From: Nonomuraea solani
GTDB lineage: Bacteria; Actinomycetota; Actinomycetes; Streptosporangiales; Streptosporangiaceae
DNA length: 64,000 nt
NCBI RefSeq assembly: GCF_900108335.1
Contig: NZ_FNVT01000025.1
Location: forward strand, 1 to 64,000
Direction of reading: 5' to 3'
Made by a program: the position numbers and the translations under genes. A model generated the notes under the pieces. That model was not told the origin of the DNA, did no database searches, and saw only the letters and a program-made list of their open reading frames with translations. Of the stretch, positions 9,175 through 18,239 are shown piece by piece; position 1 is the first letter of the stretch, and every line of letters begins with the position of its first letter.

Positions 9175-10710
9175 ATGCATCCGGGAGCCATCGCAGCAGT
9201 CACCCCCGACAAGCCCGCTGTGATCATGGCGGGCTCCGGACGGATCATCACCTACCGCGAGCTGGACGAGGAGTCCAACCGGCTGGCCCACCTCTTCCGC
9301 GCGGCCGGCCTGCGGCCCGGCGACCACATCGCCTTCATGCTCGCCAACCACCCTCTCTTCCTGGCCGTGGCCTGGGCCGCGCACCGCTCGGGCCTGTACT
9401 ACACGCCGGTCAGCTCGCGGCTCCAGACCGACGAGCTGGCCTACATCGTCGGCAACTGCGGCGCCCGGGTGTTCCTGTCGAGCGCGGACCTGGCCGAGGT
9501 CGCCACCTCGATCACCGACGCCACGCCCGGCGTCGAGCTGCGGCTGATGCTGGACGGCGTCGCCGAGGGCTTCGAGTCGTACGAGGAGGCGGTCGCGGGC
9601 CGGCCGGTCACCCCGATCGCCGACGAGTGCCAGGGCATGGACATGCTCTACTCCTCCGGCACCACCGGCCGCCCGAAGGGTGTCAAGCTGGCCTCGGAGC
9701 ACGGGCCGCTGGACGATCCCGGCCTGCTGTTCAAGCTCATCCAGGGGCTCTTCGCGCCGTCGGCCGACAGCGTCTACCTGTCGCCCGCGCCGCTCTACCA
9801 CGCCGCCCCGCTGCGCTACAGCCTGACGTTCCAGCGGCTCGGCGCCACGGTGGTGGTCATGGAGCGCTTCGATCCGGAGCGGTATCTGGCGCTGGTCGAG
9901 CGGTATGCGGTGACGCACTCGCAGCTCGTCCCCACGATGTTCATCAAGATGCTCAAGCTGTCACCAGAAATCCGGAAAAAGTACGACATCTCGTCGCTCA
10001 CGCACGCCATCCACGCCGCCGCCCCCTGCCCCGTCCCCGTCAAGGAACAGATGATCGACTGGTGGGGCCCGATCATCCACGAATACTACGCGGGCACCGA
10101 GGGCAACGGCTTCCTCTACGTCGGCCCCGAGGACTGGCTGCGGCACAGGGGCACGGTCGGCCGCTCTCTGCTCGGCATCGTGCACATCTGCGACGAGGAC
10201 GGCGACGACCTGCCACCGGGCGAGCACGGCACGATCTACTTCGAGAACGGCGGCCGCTTCGAGTATCACGGCGACCCCGGCAAGACCCGCTCCGCCCAGG
10301 ACCCGCAGGGCCGGGGCTGGACCACGCTGGGGGACATCGGTTACCTCGACGCCGACGGCTTCCTCTACCTCACCGACCGCCGCTCGTACATGATCATCTC
10401 TGGTGGTGTGAACATCTACCCCCAGGAGGCCGAGAACGTGCTGTCGGTGCACCCCAAGGTGGCCGACGTGGCGGTGTTCGGAGTGCCGGACGAGGAGATG
10501 GGCGAGCAGGTCAAGGCCGTGGTCCAGCCGGTGTCCGCGACCGAGGCGGGGCCGGGGCTGGAGGCGGAGCTGATCGCGTACTGCCGGGAGCGCCTGGCCC
10601 ACTACAAGTGCCCCAAGTCGGTCGACTTCCGCGACGAGCTGCCCCGCCATCCCACGGGCAAGCTCTACAAGAGGCTGCTCAGGGACGAATACTGGCCAGC
10701 CGGTAGATAA
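9175..10710 (+). CDS. Acyl-CoA synthetase (AMP-dependent, ANL superfamily)
   Basis: A 511-residue adenylate-forming enzyme that should activate a carboxylic acid to acyl-AMP and then acyl-CoA. The phosphate-binding loop is YSSGTTGRPKGV (about residue 160), the adenine-contacting region is EYYAGTEGN, the A8 hinge is DRRSYMIISGGVNIYPQE, and the catalytic lysine is in PTGKLYKR near the C-terminus. It resembles the fatty-acid and short-chain acyl-CoA ligases, and the true substrate cannot be read from sequence. I chose the ATG at 9175 over an upstream GTG because of the leaderless -10 box spacing. It appears to be a single-gene unit. Confidence 0.9.
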   Translation: MHPGAIAAVTPDKPAVIMAGSGRIITYRELDEESNRLAHLFRAAGLRPGDHIAFMLANHPLFLAVAWAAHRSGLYYTPVSSRLQTDELAYIVGNCGARVFLSSADLAEVATSITDATPGVELRLMLDGVAEGFESYEEAVAGRPVTPIADECQGMDMLYSSGTTGRPKGVKLASEHGPLDDPGLLFKLIQGLFAPSADSVYLSPAPLYHAAPLRYSLTFQRLGATVVVMERFDPERYLALVERYAVTHSQLVPTMFIKMLKLSPEIRKKYDISSLTHAIHAAAPCPVPVKEQMIDWWGPIIHEYYAGTEGNGFLYVGPEDWLRHRGTVGRSLLGIVHICDEDGDDLPPGEHGTIYFENGGRFEYHGDPGKTRSAQDPQGRGWTTLGDIGYLDADGFLYLTDRRSYMIISGGVNIYPQEAENVLSVHPKVADVAVFGVPDEEMGEQVKAVVQPVSATEAGPGLEAELIAYCRERLAHYKCPKSVDFRDELPRHPTGKLYKRLLRDEYWPAGR

Positions 10711-10862
10711 CTTTTCCGTATCTTTTCATGGCTTCCGACCCCGCCCCGACCTCGATCGATAAGGCCGGCGTCAGGGGCCGCCCACCCATCGGATCACCTG
10801 CTTAACCAGGTCTTACGCGCCTCTTGGCACTCTTGGGTCATCGGGACTTGAGGAGATGACAG

Positions 10863-12113
10863 ATGAACGCGAACGAGCCTCGCGAGCAGGGCCCTGAGGA
10901 GCAGGGCACCGGTGGGTGGAGCCAGTTCGGCACCACCCCGCCGGCCGCCGGGGGCTTCCCCCGACGAGACACCCACATCATGCCGCAACTGCCGCCCCCA
11001 CCGCCCGCCGAACCCAAGAAGGCGCGCTTCACCGCAGGTCAGAAGGCCATCGCCGGGCTCGCCCTGGCCGCCATGGCCATCGGCGGCGGCACCGTGGGAG
11101 CCGTGGTCGCCACCTCGCTCCAGCCCACCCCCGTCCTCACCAGCGCCAGCGCGCCCAGCCCCGCCTTCAAGCCGGCCTCCGACCAGCTCACCGTCTCCGA
11201 AGTCGCGGCCAAGGTGCAGCCGACGGTCGTGATGATCCAGGGCCAGACGGGAGAGGGCTCCGGCGTCGTCCTGTCGGAGGACGGCCTCATCCTCACCAAC
11301 AACCACGTGGCCGTGGGCGCGACCGGGCAGGGCGGTGGGATGACCGTCAAGTTCAGCGACGGCAAGACCGCCAAGGCCGCCGTCGTCGGCACCGACCCCA
11401 CCACCGACCTCGCCGTCATCAGGGCGGAGGGCGTCTCCGGGCTGACCAAGGCCACGCTCGGCGACAGCGACCAGCTCAAGGTCGGCGACGCCGTACTGGC
11501 CATCGGCAGCCCGCTCGGCCTCGACGGATCCGTCACCGCCGGCATCATCAGCGCGCTCGACCGCACGCTGACCCTCGGCAACGAGCAGCGGCAGCAGATC
11601 CCGCCGGGCTGGGGCCAGCAGCAGGAGCAGAGCAGCGCCCCCACCACGATCGGCGGCGCCATCCAGACCGACGCCTCGATCAACCCGGGCAACTCCGGCG
11701 GCGCGCTGGTGAACGCCGCGGGCCAGCTCGTCGGCATCAACACCGCGATCGCCTCGGAGGCCGCCGGTGGCGGCGTCGGCTTCGCCATCCCGGTCAACAT
11801 GGCCAAGCAGGTGGCCGAGCAGCTCATCAGCAGCGGCAAGGTCAGCCACGCCTTCCTGGGCGTGAGCGTCACGGACGCGACCGGCGACGTGCCCGGCGCT
11901 CTCATCAGCCAGGTGACGCAGGGAAGCCCGGCCGAGAAGGCCGGGCTGCAGCAGGGCGACCTGATCACGAAGATCGGCGACAAGGCGGTTGACGCGGGCG
12001 ATACGGTTGTCGGGCAGGTCAGAGGTTTCAAACCGGGCCAACAGGTCAAGATCACATATATGAGGGACGGCAAGGCCGCCACGGTCGATGTCACCCTCGC
12101 TGAGAAGAAGTAA
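10863..12113 (+). CDS. HtrA/DegP-like serine protease with PDZ domain
   Basis: A 416-residue membrane-anchored protease. The N-terminal 58 residues are Pro/Gly/Gln-rich and cytoplasmic, one membrane helix follows at about 60-86, and then an extracytoplasmic trypsin-like domain. The catalytic triad is H148 (LTNNHVA), D182 (TDLAVI) and S278 (GNSGGAL). A PDZ domain occupies about 320-410. The family handles misfolded envelope proteins. The ATG at 10863 has GAGGAG 6 nt upstream. Before it lies a small inverted repeat, ACCTG-N6-CAGGT (10796-10811), that could be an operator. The gene is monocistronic and convergent with the ABC operon. Confidence 0.95.
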   Translation: MNANEPREQGPEEQGTGGWSQFGTTPPAAGGFPRRDTHIMPQLPPPPPAEPKKARFTAGQKAIAGLALAAMAIGGGTVGAVVATSLQPTPVLTSASAPSPAFKPASDQLTVSEVAAKVQPTVVMIQGQTGEGSGVVLSEDGLILTNNHVAVGATGQGGGMTVKFSDGKTAKAAVVGTDPTTDLAVIRAEGVSGLTKATLGDSDQLKVGDAVLAIGSPLGLDGSVTAGIISALDRTLTLGNEQRQQIPPGWGQQQEQSSAPTTIGGAIQTDASINPGNSGGALVNAAGQLVGINTAIASEAAGGGVGFAIPVNMAKQVAEQLISSGKVSHAFLGVSVTDATGDVPGALISQVTQGSPAEKAGLQQGDLITKIGDKAVDAGDTVVGQVRGFKPGQQVKITYMRDGKAATVDVTLAEKK

Positions 12114-12132
12114 ACAGGACCCCCTCATGGAC

Positions 12133-12173
12133 GGGTGTGCCGTCGAGATCGCTGCGGACTCGGCGGCACACCC
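12133..12173. terminator. Terminator hairpin between htrA-like gene and ABC operon
   Basis: GGGTGTGCCG (12133-12142) pairs with CGGCACACCC (12164-12173) across a 21-nt loop. It lies between two convergent genes and may serve both strands. Confidence 0.65.
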
Positions 12174-12182
12174 CCCCATTTC

Positions 12183-12222
12183 TCCTCAGGAGACCTCAGG
12201 AGACCTCAGGAGACCTCAGGAG
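12183..12222. repeat. 10-bp tandem repeat, four copies
   Basis: The unit CTCAGGAGAC is repeated four times. The last copy overlaps the stop codon of the ABC permease gene, so copy-number change would alter the 3' flank or the final codon of that gene. Confidence 0.85.
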
Positions 12223-12956
12223 AATCGCCGGCCCTCGTCCCGGCGGTAGGCCCAGGTCGCGGCGATCGCCGCGACCACGGTCCACACCGCCAGCATGACG
12301 AGGGCCACCGTGTTCGGAGTGGTCCCCGCGGTCACCGCCCACAGCAGCTCCGCCACACCCCTGGCCGGGGTGTAGGGGGAGATGGCCTCGATGAAGCCGG
12401 GCAGGATCTGCGGCGGCAGCAGCAGCCCGCCGAAGATCGCCATCGGGAAGAGCAGGATCTGCGACACCGCGATCGCGGCCTTGGACGTCAGCGTGAAGCC
12501 GAGGAACAGCGCCATCAGGACGAACGGGACGATGCCCACGAGGATCACGCCCAGCCCCAGCAGCAACTTGACCGGCGTGATGGTGGCCTCGGTGAAGAAC
12601 TCCGCCACCAGCAGCACGGGGATCACCGAGACCAGGGTGGTGGCGACGGTGGCCAGCATCCGCCCGGTGAAACGGGGGAACGCGCCGGCCGGCAGCGTGC
12701 GTACGTAGGGGTTCCACGGCAGCTCGCGGTCCTGGGCCACGTTGATGCTGAGTGTCATCAGCGCCCCCGACATCGCGCCGAAGAACATCAGCGAGGCCGT
12801 CGACATGGTCGCGTCCTGGGGCTTGTCGGCCGAGAACGGGATCACGAACGCCACCAGCGTGACGGCGGGGAAGAACGCGCTCGCCAGGAGGCCGATGGGC
12901 ACCCTGATCTGTTCGATCAGGAGATAGCGGGTGTGGGCGGCGACCAGGCTAGACAT
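12216..12956 (-). CDS. ABC-2 type exporter permease
   Basis: A 246-residue integral membrane protein with about six hydrophobic helices, of the ABC-2 (drug or polysaccharide export) permease type. It opens with MSSLVAAHTRYLLIEQIRVP and ends in a basic tail. It is the last gene of a four-gene operon and overlaps the ATPase gene by 8 nt, so it is almost certainly the membrane partner of that ATPase. The substrate is unknown. Transporters of this class often export toxic peptides or drugs. Confidence 0.9.
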   Translation of the reverse strand: MSSLVAAHTRYLLIEQIRVPIGLLASAFFPAVTLVAFVIPFSADKPQDATMSTASLMFFGAMSGALMTLSINVAQDRELPWNPYVRTLPAGAFPRFTGRMLATVATTLVSVIPVLLVAEFFTEATITPVKLLLGLGVILVGIVPFVLMALFLGFTLTSKAAIAVSQILLFPMAIFGGLLLPPQILPGFIEAISPYTPARGVAELLWAVTAGTTPNTVALVMLAVWTVVAAIAATWAYRRDEGRRFS

Positions 12957-13830
12957 TCGCGGACTCCTTGGCGGTCAGGGCCAGGAAGGCCTCCTCCAGG
13001 GTGGTCGGCCTGATCTCCAGGCCGGAGAACGGCGCGCCACTGCGTACGAGCTCGACGACCAGCCGGTCGGGGTCGGTGGTCACCAGGTGGATCCGGCCGT
13101 CCTCGCGCTCCTCGCCGAGCACGCCGGGCAGCTCGGGCAGGTTCGCGGCGGCGAGGGAGACACGGCGCACGCCCACGATGTCGCGTACGGCCCTGACGGT
13201 GTCGTCGGCCAGCACCCGGCCGGACCCCACCACCACGACCCGCTGGGCCAGGGCCTCGATCTCCTCCAGGTAGTGGCTGGTGAGCAGCACCGTGCCGCCG
13301 CCCTCGTGGAAGGACCTGATGCCCTCCCACAGCGTGCGCCTGGCCTCGACGTCCAGGCCGGTCGTGGGCTCGTCGAGGAACACCAGTCGCGGGTTGCCCA
13401 CGAACGCCAGCGCCACGGCCAGCCGCCGCTTCTGCCCGCCGGACAGGCCGCCGACCTGGCGTCTGATCAGGTCGCTGAGGCCGAAGCGCTCCAGCAGCTC
13501 ACCCTTGTCGGCCCGGTCGGGGAAGTGCGCCGACACGAAGTCGACGATCTCGCCGACCCGTAACGTCTCGGGCATCCCTGTGTCCTGCGGGGTCACGCCG
13601 ATGCCGCGGCGCATGACCGGGTCGTGCGGCGAGCCGCCCAGCAGCTCGACCGTGCCGGACGTCGGCCGGCGCAGCCCCGCGAACAGGTTGATCAGAGTGG
13701 ACTTCCCGGCGCCGTTGGGCCCGAGCAGCCCGACCAGCTCGCCCGCCCGGATGTCGAGCGAGACGCGGTCGAGCGCCTGCACGCCGCCGTAGCGGCGGCT
13801 GACCTCGATCGCTCTGGCGAGAATCGTCAT
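12949..13830 (-). CDS. ABC exporter ATP-binding protein
   Basis: A 293-residue ATPase of the DrrA/CcmA type. It has Walker A GPNGAGKST (about 37-45), signature LSGGQKRR, Walker B LVFLDEPTTGLD and the switch histidine in LTSHYLEE. A C-terminal extension of about 80 residues is typical of drug-export ATPases. The ATG overlaps the stop of the winged-helix regulator gene by 4 nt and the 3' end overlaps the permease gene, so it is translationally coupled on both sides. Confidence 0.95.
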   Translation of the reverse strand: MTILARAIEVSRRYGGVQALDRVSLDIRAGELVGLLGPNGAGKSTLINLFAGLRRPTSGTVELLGGSPHDPVMRRGIGVTPQDTGMPETLRVGEIVDFVSAHFPDRADKGELLERFGLSDLIRRQVGGLSGGQKRRLAVALAFVGNPRLVFLDEPTTGLDVEARRTLWEGIRSFHEGGGTVLLTSHYLEEIEALAQRVVVVGSGRVLADDTVRAVRDIVGVRRVSLAAANLPELPGVLGEEREDGRIHLVTTDPDRLVVELVRSGAPFSGLEIRPTTLEEAFLALTAKESANV

Positions 13831-14150
13831 TGATGTCCTCCGGCGTTGTCCAGCAGGGCGCGAATCGCCTTGGTGTAGTCCTCGAAGGCCAGCCGTCCAC
13901 GTTTGGTGAGTGCCACGAACGTGACGGGCGTGCGGCCCTTGTGCGTCTTGGTGATCCGCACGTAACCGGCGTCTTCCAGCTTGGTCAGGTGCACCGACAG
14001 GTTGCCGGCGGTCATGCCGAGCATTTTCCTCATCGCGTTGAAGGGCATCTCGTCCCCGTCGCCGAGGACGTTGAGCGCCGCGACCACCCGCAGCCGCGCC
14101 TGCGCGTGGATCACCGGGTCGAGATCGGGCAGCGCGTTGTCGGCCGTCAC
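13827..14150 (-). CDS. Winged-helix transcriptional regulator (HTH_34-like)
   Basis: A 107-residue single-domain winged-helix protein. The recognition region reads MLGMTAGNLSVHLTKLEDAG, followed by a wing (VRITKTHKGRTPVTF). This is the MarR-related type that often controls a neighbouring ABC exporter. The GTG at 14150 overlaps the stop of the membrane protein gene by 4 nt, and its own stop overlaps the ATPase gene. It probably binds the 7-7-7 palindrome at 14796-14816 and so regulates its own operon. Confidence 0.9.
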   Translation of the reverse strand: MTADNALPDLDPVIHAQARLRVVAALNVLGDGDEMPFNAMRKMLGMTAGNLSVHLTKLEDAGYVRITKTHKGRTPVTFVALTKRGRLAFEDYTKAIRALLDNAGGHQ

Positions 14151-14773
14151 GTCTGGCGCCGCAGCCGCAACCACAGCCCCAGGGCGATGAACCCGCCCCC
14201 GAGCAGTACGGCCACCAGCAGGGCGTGCCAGCCGGGGCCGAGCAGCACGCCCAGCGCGTTGACGCCCGCCGCCCAGGCGCCGCTGAAGAACATCGGCCAG
14301 TTGAGCCAGATGGCGCCGCCGGCCATCTGCAGCACGGCCACCACCAGGAGTGACGTGCCCGCCCAGAGCAGCCCTCGCTCGTCGACCGGCAGCAGGGGGC
14401 TCAGCCTGACGCAGAGGATGACCATCAGCATCATCCCGAGAAACCAGGCGTAGCCGAACATCGCTCCCCGCGCGGAGCTGTCGCCGCGCACCAGCCTGTT
14501 CATCTTCACGATCCCGTACGCGGCCGCCGCCCCCGCCACCATCTGGGCGCTCAGCAGCACGGCCACGCCCTGCATCTGGGCGATCGGCGCCAGGGACCGG
14601 CCGTCGAGGCCGTAGTGGAGGAAGATCGCGGTGAAGCCGAGCACCCAGGAGATGCCCCAGGGCACGTAGAGGAGCAGCGGGTCTCCGTGCAGCTGCTTCG
14701 TCGTGGCGACGCTCTGCTCCTCGATGACGCGCAGTATCTCCTCGGGAGAGGCGGGCCGGTCGTCTTCCACCAT
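14147..14773 (-). CDS. Membrane protein, first gene of the regulated ABC operon
   Basis: A 208-residue protein with an acidic N-terminal segment (MVEDDRPASPEEILRVIEEQ) and about five membrane helices. I do not recognise a named family, but small membrane proteins of this layout commonly precede a winged-helix regulator and an ABC exporter in actinomycetes. The ATG at 14773 is chosen because GAGGAG lies 6 nt upstream. The gene is the promoter-proximal member of the operon, and its stop overlaps the regulator start. It may sense the exported compound or modify the membrane, but this is inference. Confidence 0.85.
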   Translation of the reverse strand: MVEDDRPASPEEILRVIEEQSVATTKQLHGDPLLLYVPWGISWVLGFTAIFLHYGLDGRSLAPIAQMQGVAVLLSAQMVAGAAAAYGIVKMNRLVRGDSSARGAMFGYAWFLGMMLMVILCVRLSPLLPVDERGLLWAGTSLLVVAVLQMAGGAIWLNWPMFFSGAWAAGVNALGVLLGPGWHALLVAVLLGGGFIALGLWLRLRRQT

Positions 14774-14795
14774 GCAAACTCCTCGTCGCTGCAAA

Positions 14796-14816
14796 CTGGT
14801 TTGTAATGTAAACCAG
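14796..14816. promoter_or_regulatory. Operator overlapping the -10 of the ABC operon
   Basis: A perfect palindrome, CTGGTTT-GTAATGT-AAACCAG, with 7-bp arms lies 23 nt before the first gene. On the minus strand its centre contains TACATT, a good TANNNT -10 box, so binding here would block transcription. The winged-helix protein encoded in the same operon is the likely ligand. Confidence 0.7.
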
Positions 14817-14856
14817 ATTGCGTCGCCAACTCAAGCCGTGTGCACGGGGGAAGGGC

Positions 14857-16533
14857 TTACCGCCTGGTGAGGACCTCGGACTCCCACAGGTCGCGGTAGT
14901 AGCCGGGGACGGCGACCAGCTCGTCATGACGGCCGCGCTGGACGACGCGCCCCTCTTCGAGCACGACCACCTCGTCGACCGGCTCCAGCCCCTTGAGGCG
15001 GTGCGTCACGAGCAGGGTGGTGCGGTCGCGGGTGACGTCGAGCAGGTCGTTCATCAGCCGGTCGGCCGTCTCCTCGTCGAGCGCCTCGGCGGGCTCGTCC
15101 AGCAGCAGCACCGGCGGGTCGTACAGCAGCGCCCTGGCCAGCGCCAGCCGCTGCAACTGGCCGCCGGACACGGTCTTGCCGTCCTCGCCCAGCTCGGCGT
15201 CCCAGCCGGTCCGCTCGACCCACGTGTCCAGCCGGGCGTCCCGCACCGCGCGCGTCAGCCGCTCGTCGCCGACGTCGGGCCCGGCCAGGCGCAGGTTGTC
15301 GCGGAGGCTGGCGCGGAAGATGTAGGGGTCCTGGGTGAGGCCGGTCATCAGCGTCCGTACGTCGTCGCCCGCCAGGTCGGTGAGGTCGACGCCGTTGACC
15401 TTGACGCTGCCCGACTCGGGCTCGACGAGGCGCATGAGGACGGCCAGCAACGTGCTCTTGCCGGCCCCGCTCGGCCCGACGATCGCCACCCGCTTACCGG
15501 GGGTCAGCCGCAGCGACACGCCGTCCAGCGCCTTGTGATCGGAGGCGTGGCGGACCACGAGGTCGTCGATCTCGATGGTCAGCGGGCCCTCGGGGAGGGC
15601 GGCGGGCGCGGGCGGCTCGGCGATCGCCGGGGTGGCCGAGCGGACCTCGCGCAGCCGCCTGAGCGCGGCCGTGATGCCCGCCATCCGCTCGCCGGCCGCC
15701 GCCAGCGGCAGCACCGGTTCGAACGCGACCAGCGAGGTCAGCGCGAGCACGGCCGTGCCCACCGAGCCGGTGCCCGCCCCCAGGGCGAGCAGGACGACCC
15801 CCGCCACCGTCAGCCCCTGCACGAGGGTGCCGCCGGCCAGGGCGGCGGCGTGCACGCGGGCCTGACGGCGTTCGAGCGCGGCCAGGGCTTCGTCGGCCGC
15901 CAGGGCCTTGGCCAGGGCCTCGTCGTCGGCGCCGTACGCGGCCAGGTCCGCCGAGCCGTGCACCAGGTCGGCCACCCGGCCCGCCAGCGCCGCCCGCGCC
16001 GGGGCGATCCTGGCCGACCAGCGGCGGGCCGCGGCGGCCGTACCGGCGGGCAGCAGCACCCCGGCCACCACCAGCCCCGCCACCAGCGCCAGCGCGGCCA
16101 CGGGCAGGATCGTCAGCCCGACGATCACGGCGGCCAGCCCGGCGATGCCCGCCGCCGTGGCGGGCAGAAGGCAGCGGACCAGCAGGTCCTGGACGGCCTC
16201 GGTGTCGTCCACCATGCGGGAGAGCAGGTCGGCGCCGCCGTGGCGGGGCCGCTGGGGCGGGATCAGGGCCTCGAAGAGCCGCTCCCGGGTGCCGGCCTGG
16301 GCCCGCAGCGCGACGTCGTGGCCGGTGAGGCGCTCGGCGTAGCGGAACACGCCCTTGCTCGTGGCGAACGCCCTGGTCGCCACGATCGCCACGCTCAGCG
16401 CGGCCAGCGGCGGCTGTTCGGCGGCGCGGGTGATCAGCCAGGCCGCCGCCGCGATGAGGCCCAGCCCGGCCAGATCGGCCGCCGCCCCGGCCAGGACGGC
16501 CCACAGCAGCCGTACCCTCATCCGCCGGTTCAT
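14857..16533 (-). CDS. cydC: Thiol reductant ABC exporter subunit CydC
   Basis: A 558-residue fused membrane/ATPase half-transporter. Six membrane helices fill residues 1-310, and the ATPase follows with Walker A GPSGAGKST, signature VSGGQLQR and Walker B VLLLDEPAEALD. CydDC exports cysteine and glutathione and is needed for assembly of cytochrome bd. It is the last gene of cydABDC and its start overlaps the end of cydD by 4 nt. Confidence 0.93.
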   Translation of the reverse strand: MNRRMRVRLLWAVLAGAAADLAGLGLIAAAAWLITRAAEQPPLAALSVAIVATRAFATSKGVFRYAERLTGHDVALRAQAGTRERLFEALIPPQRPRHGGADLLSRMVDDTEAVQDLLVRCLLPATAAGIAGLAAVIVGLTILPVAALALVAGLVVAGVLLPAGTAAAARRWSARIAPARAALAGRVADLVHGSADLAAYGADDEALAKALAADEALAALERRQARVHAAALAGGTLVQGLTVAGVVLLALGAGTGSVGTAVLALTSLVAFEPVLPLAAAGERMAGITAALRRLREVRSATPAIAEPPAPAALPEGPLTIEIDDLVVRHASDHKALDGVSLRLTPGKRVAIVGPSGAGKSTLLAVLMRLVEPESGSVKVNGVDLTDLAGDDVRTLMTGLTQDPYIFRASLRDNLRLAGPDVGDERLTRAVRDARLDTWVERTGWDAELGEDGKTVSGGQLQRLALARALLYDPPVLLLDEPAEALDEETADRLMNDLLDVTRDRTTLLVTHRLKGLEPVDEVVVLEEGRVVQRGRHDELVAVPGYYRDLWESEVLTRR

Positions 16534-18233
16534 CGCCGTCCCCCTTCGTGCCCCGTCACCTGTCGTTGGTCCATGAGATCGCGGGTGGTGTCCGAGACGA
16601 CGTGTCCCTCGTGGACGCGGATGACGCGGTCGGCGAGGTCGATCATGGCGGGCCGGTGCGCCACGATGACGGCAGTGCGGCCCCGGGCCAGGTCGGACGT
16701 GCCCGCGACCACCGCCGCCTCGCTGCGCCCGTCGAGGCGGGCCGTGGGCTCGTCCAGCAGCAGCACGGCGGCGTCCGGGCGGCAGAACGCCCGCGCCAGC
16801 GCGATCCGCTGCCGCTGGCCGGCCGACAGGTTCGTGCCGCGCTCGCCCACCACGGTGTCGAACCCCTGCGGCAGGTCGTTCACGAAGTCCGCGTGCGCCG
16901 CCGTGGCCGCCCGCCGGACCTCCTCCAGGGAGGCCGCGGGCGAGCCCAGGCGGATGTTGCCGGCGACCGACGTGGCGAACAGGTGCGGGCGCTGGGCGAC
17001 GAACGCCAGCCGGGCCCGCCAGCTCGCGAGGTCGAGGTCGCGCAGGTCCGTACCGTCGATCAGGACCCGGCCCGCCGACGGCCGCACGAAGCCGAGGACG
17101 AGGTGGAGCAGCGTGCTCTTGCCCCCGCCGCTCTCACCCACCAGGGCGACCCGCTCGCCGGGCGCGATGGTGAGCGACACGTCCTCCAGCGCGGCGCCGT
17201 CGCGGCCGGGGTAGCGGACGGTCACGTTCTCCAGCCGGATCTCCGGAGCCGCCGCGCCCGCGCTCTTCCGAGCCGTGGAGCGGGGCCGGCCGGCCGGGTC
17301 GGCCGAGCGGTCCAGGACGGCGAAGGCCGCGTCGGCGGCCGCCACGCCCTCCATGGAGGCGTGGAAGCGCGTCCCCATGGCCCGCAGCGGCAGGTACGCC
17401 TCCGGCGCCAGCAGCAGCACCAGCAGCGCCGTGGTCAGATCCAGCGACCCCCCGAGCTGCCGCAGCCCGATCGGCACCGCCACCAGCGCCAGCGACAGCG
17501 ACGCGCACAGCTCCAGCACCAGCGACGACAGGAACGCCACCCGCAACGTCCGCATGGTGGCGCCCCGGTGCGCGTCGGCGACCTCCCGGATGACGGTGGC
17601 CTGGTGGCGGGCCCGCCCGAACGCCCGCAGGGTGGGCAGCCCGCGCACCACGTCGAGGAAGTGCCCGCCGAGCCGCGACAGCGCCACGAACTGCCGCTCG
17701 GTGACGGCCTTGGTCGTCATCCCGACCAGCGCCCCGAAGATCGGGATCAGCGGCAGCGTGAACAGCACGATGACGGCGCTGGCGAGGTCGGCGGCGAACA
17801 GCCGGGCCAGCACCGCCACCGGCACCACCGCGGCCACCGCGATCGCCGGAAGATAGCCGGTCAGGTAGGCGTCGAGCCCGTCCAGGCCGCGCCCGGTCAG
17901 CGTGACCAGCTCGCCCGAGCGGTGCTCGGTGAGCCTGCCGGGCCCCAGCTCGCGCAGCCGCTCCAGCAGCCGGTGGCGCAGCGCCGACTTCACCCCGGTC
18001 GCGGTACGCCCGGCGAACACGCCCTGCGTCCACGCCAGCAGCGCGCGCACGCCGACCACGACCGCCAGCCCGGCCAGGGCGACCGTGGCGAACCTGCCGG
18101 ACAGCACCCCGGCCAGCAACTCCGCCTGCACCAGCACGAGTAGCCCGGCCAGCATCGCGGCGGCCATGGTGACGCCCAGGTGGCGGCGGACGGAGCGCTC
18201 GGCCCGCATCAGCGCGAGGAGATCCTTGTGCAC
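16530..18233 (-). CDS. cydD: Thiol reductant ABC exporter subunit CydD
   Basis: A 567-residue half-transporter with about six N-terminal membrane helices and a C-terminal ATPase (Walker A GESGGGKST, signature LSAGQRQR, Walker B VLLLDEPTARLD). It pairs with CydC to form the heterodimeric exporter that poises the periplasmic side for bd-oxidase heme insertion. It starts 6 nt after cydB, and its 3' end overlaps cydC. The order cydA-cydB-cydD-cydC is the standard actinomycete arrangement. Confidence 0.93.
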   Translation of the reverse strand: MHKDLLALMRAERSVRRHLGVTMAAAMLAGLLVLVQAELLAGVLSGRFATVALAGLAVVVGVRALLAWTQGVFAGRTATGVKSALRHRLLERLRELGPGRLTEHRSGELVTLTGRGLDGLDAYLTGYLPAIAVAAVVPVAVLARLFAADLASAVIVLFTLPLIPIFGALVGMTTKAVTERQFVALSRLGGHFLDVVRGLPTLRAFGRARHQATVIREVADAHRGATMRTLRVAFLSSLVLELCASLSLALVAVPIGLRQLGGSLDLTTALLVLLLAPEAYLPLRAMGTRFHASMEGVAAADAAFAVLDRSADPAGRPRSTARKSAGAAAPEIRLENVTVRYPGRDGAALEDVSLTIAPGERVALVGESGGGKSTLLHLVLGFVRPSAGRVLIDGTDLRDLDLASWRARLAFVAQRPHLFATSVAGNIRLGSPAASLEEVRRAATAAHADFVNDLPQGFDTVVGERGTNLSAGQRQRIALARAFCRPDAAVLLLDEPTARLDGRSEAAVVAGTSDLARGRTAVIVAHRPAMIDLADRVIRVHEGHVVSDTTRDLMDQRQVTGHEGGRR

Positions 18234-18239
18234 GTGACC

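Noticed and set aside
12184..12222. CRISPR-like repeats
   Set aside because: The 10-bp units are directly adjacent with no spacers, so this is a simple tandem repeat.
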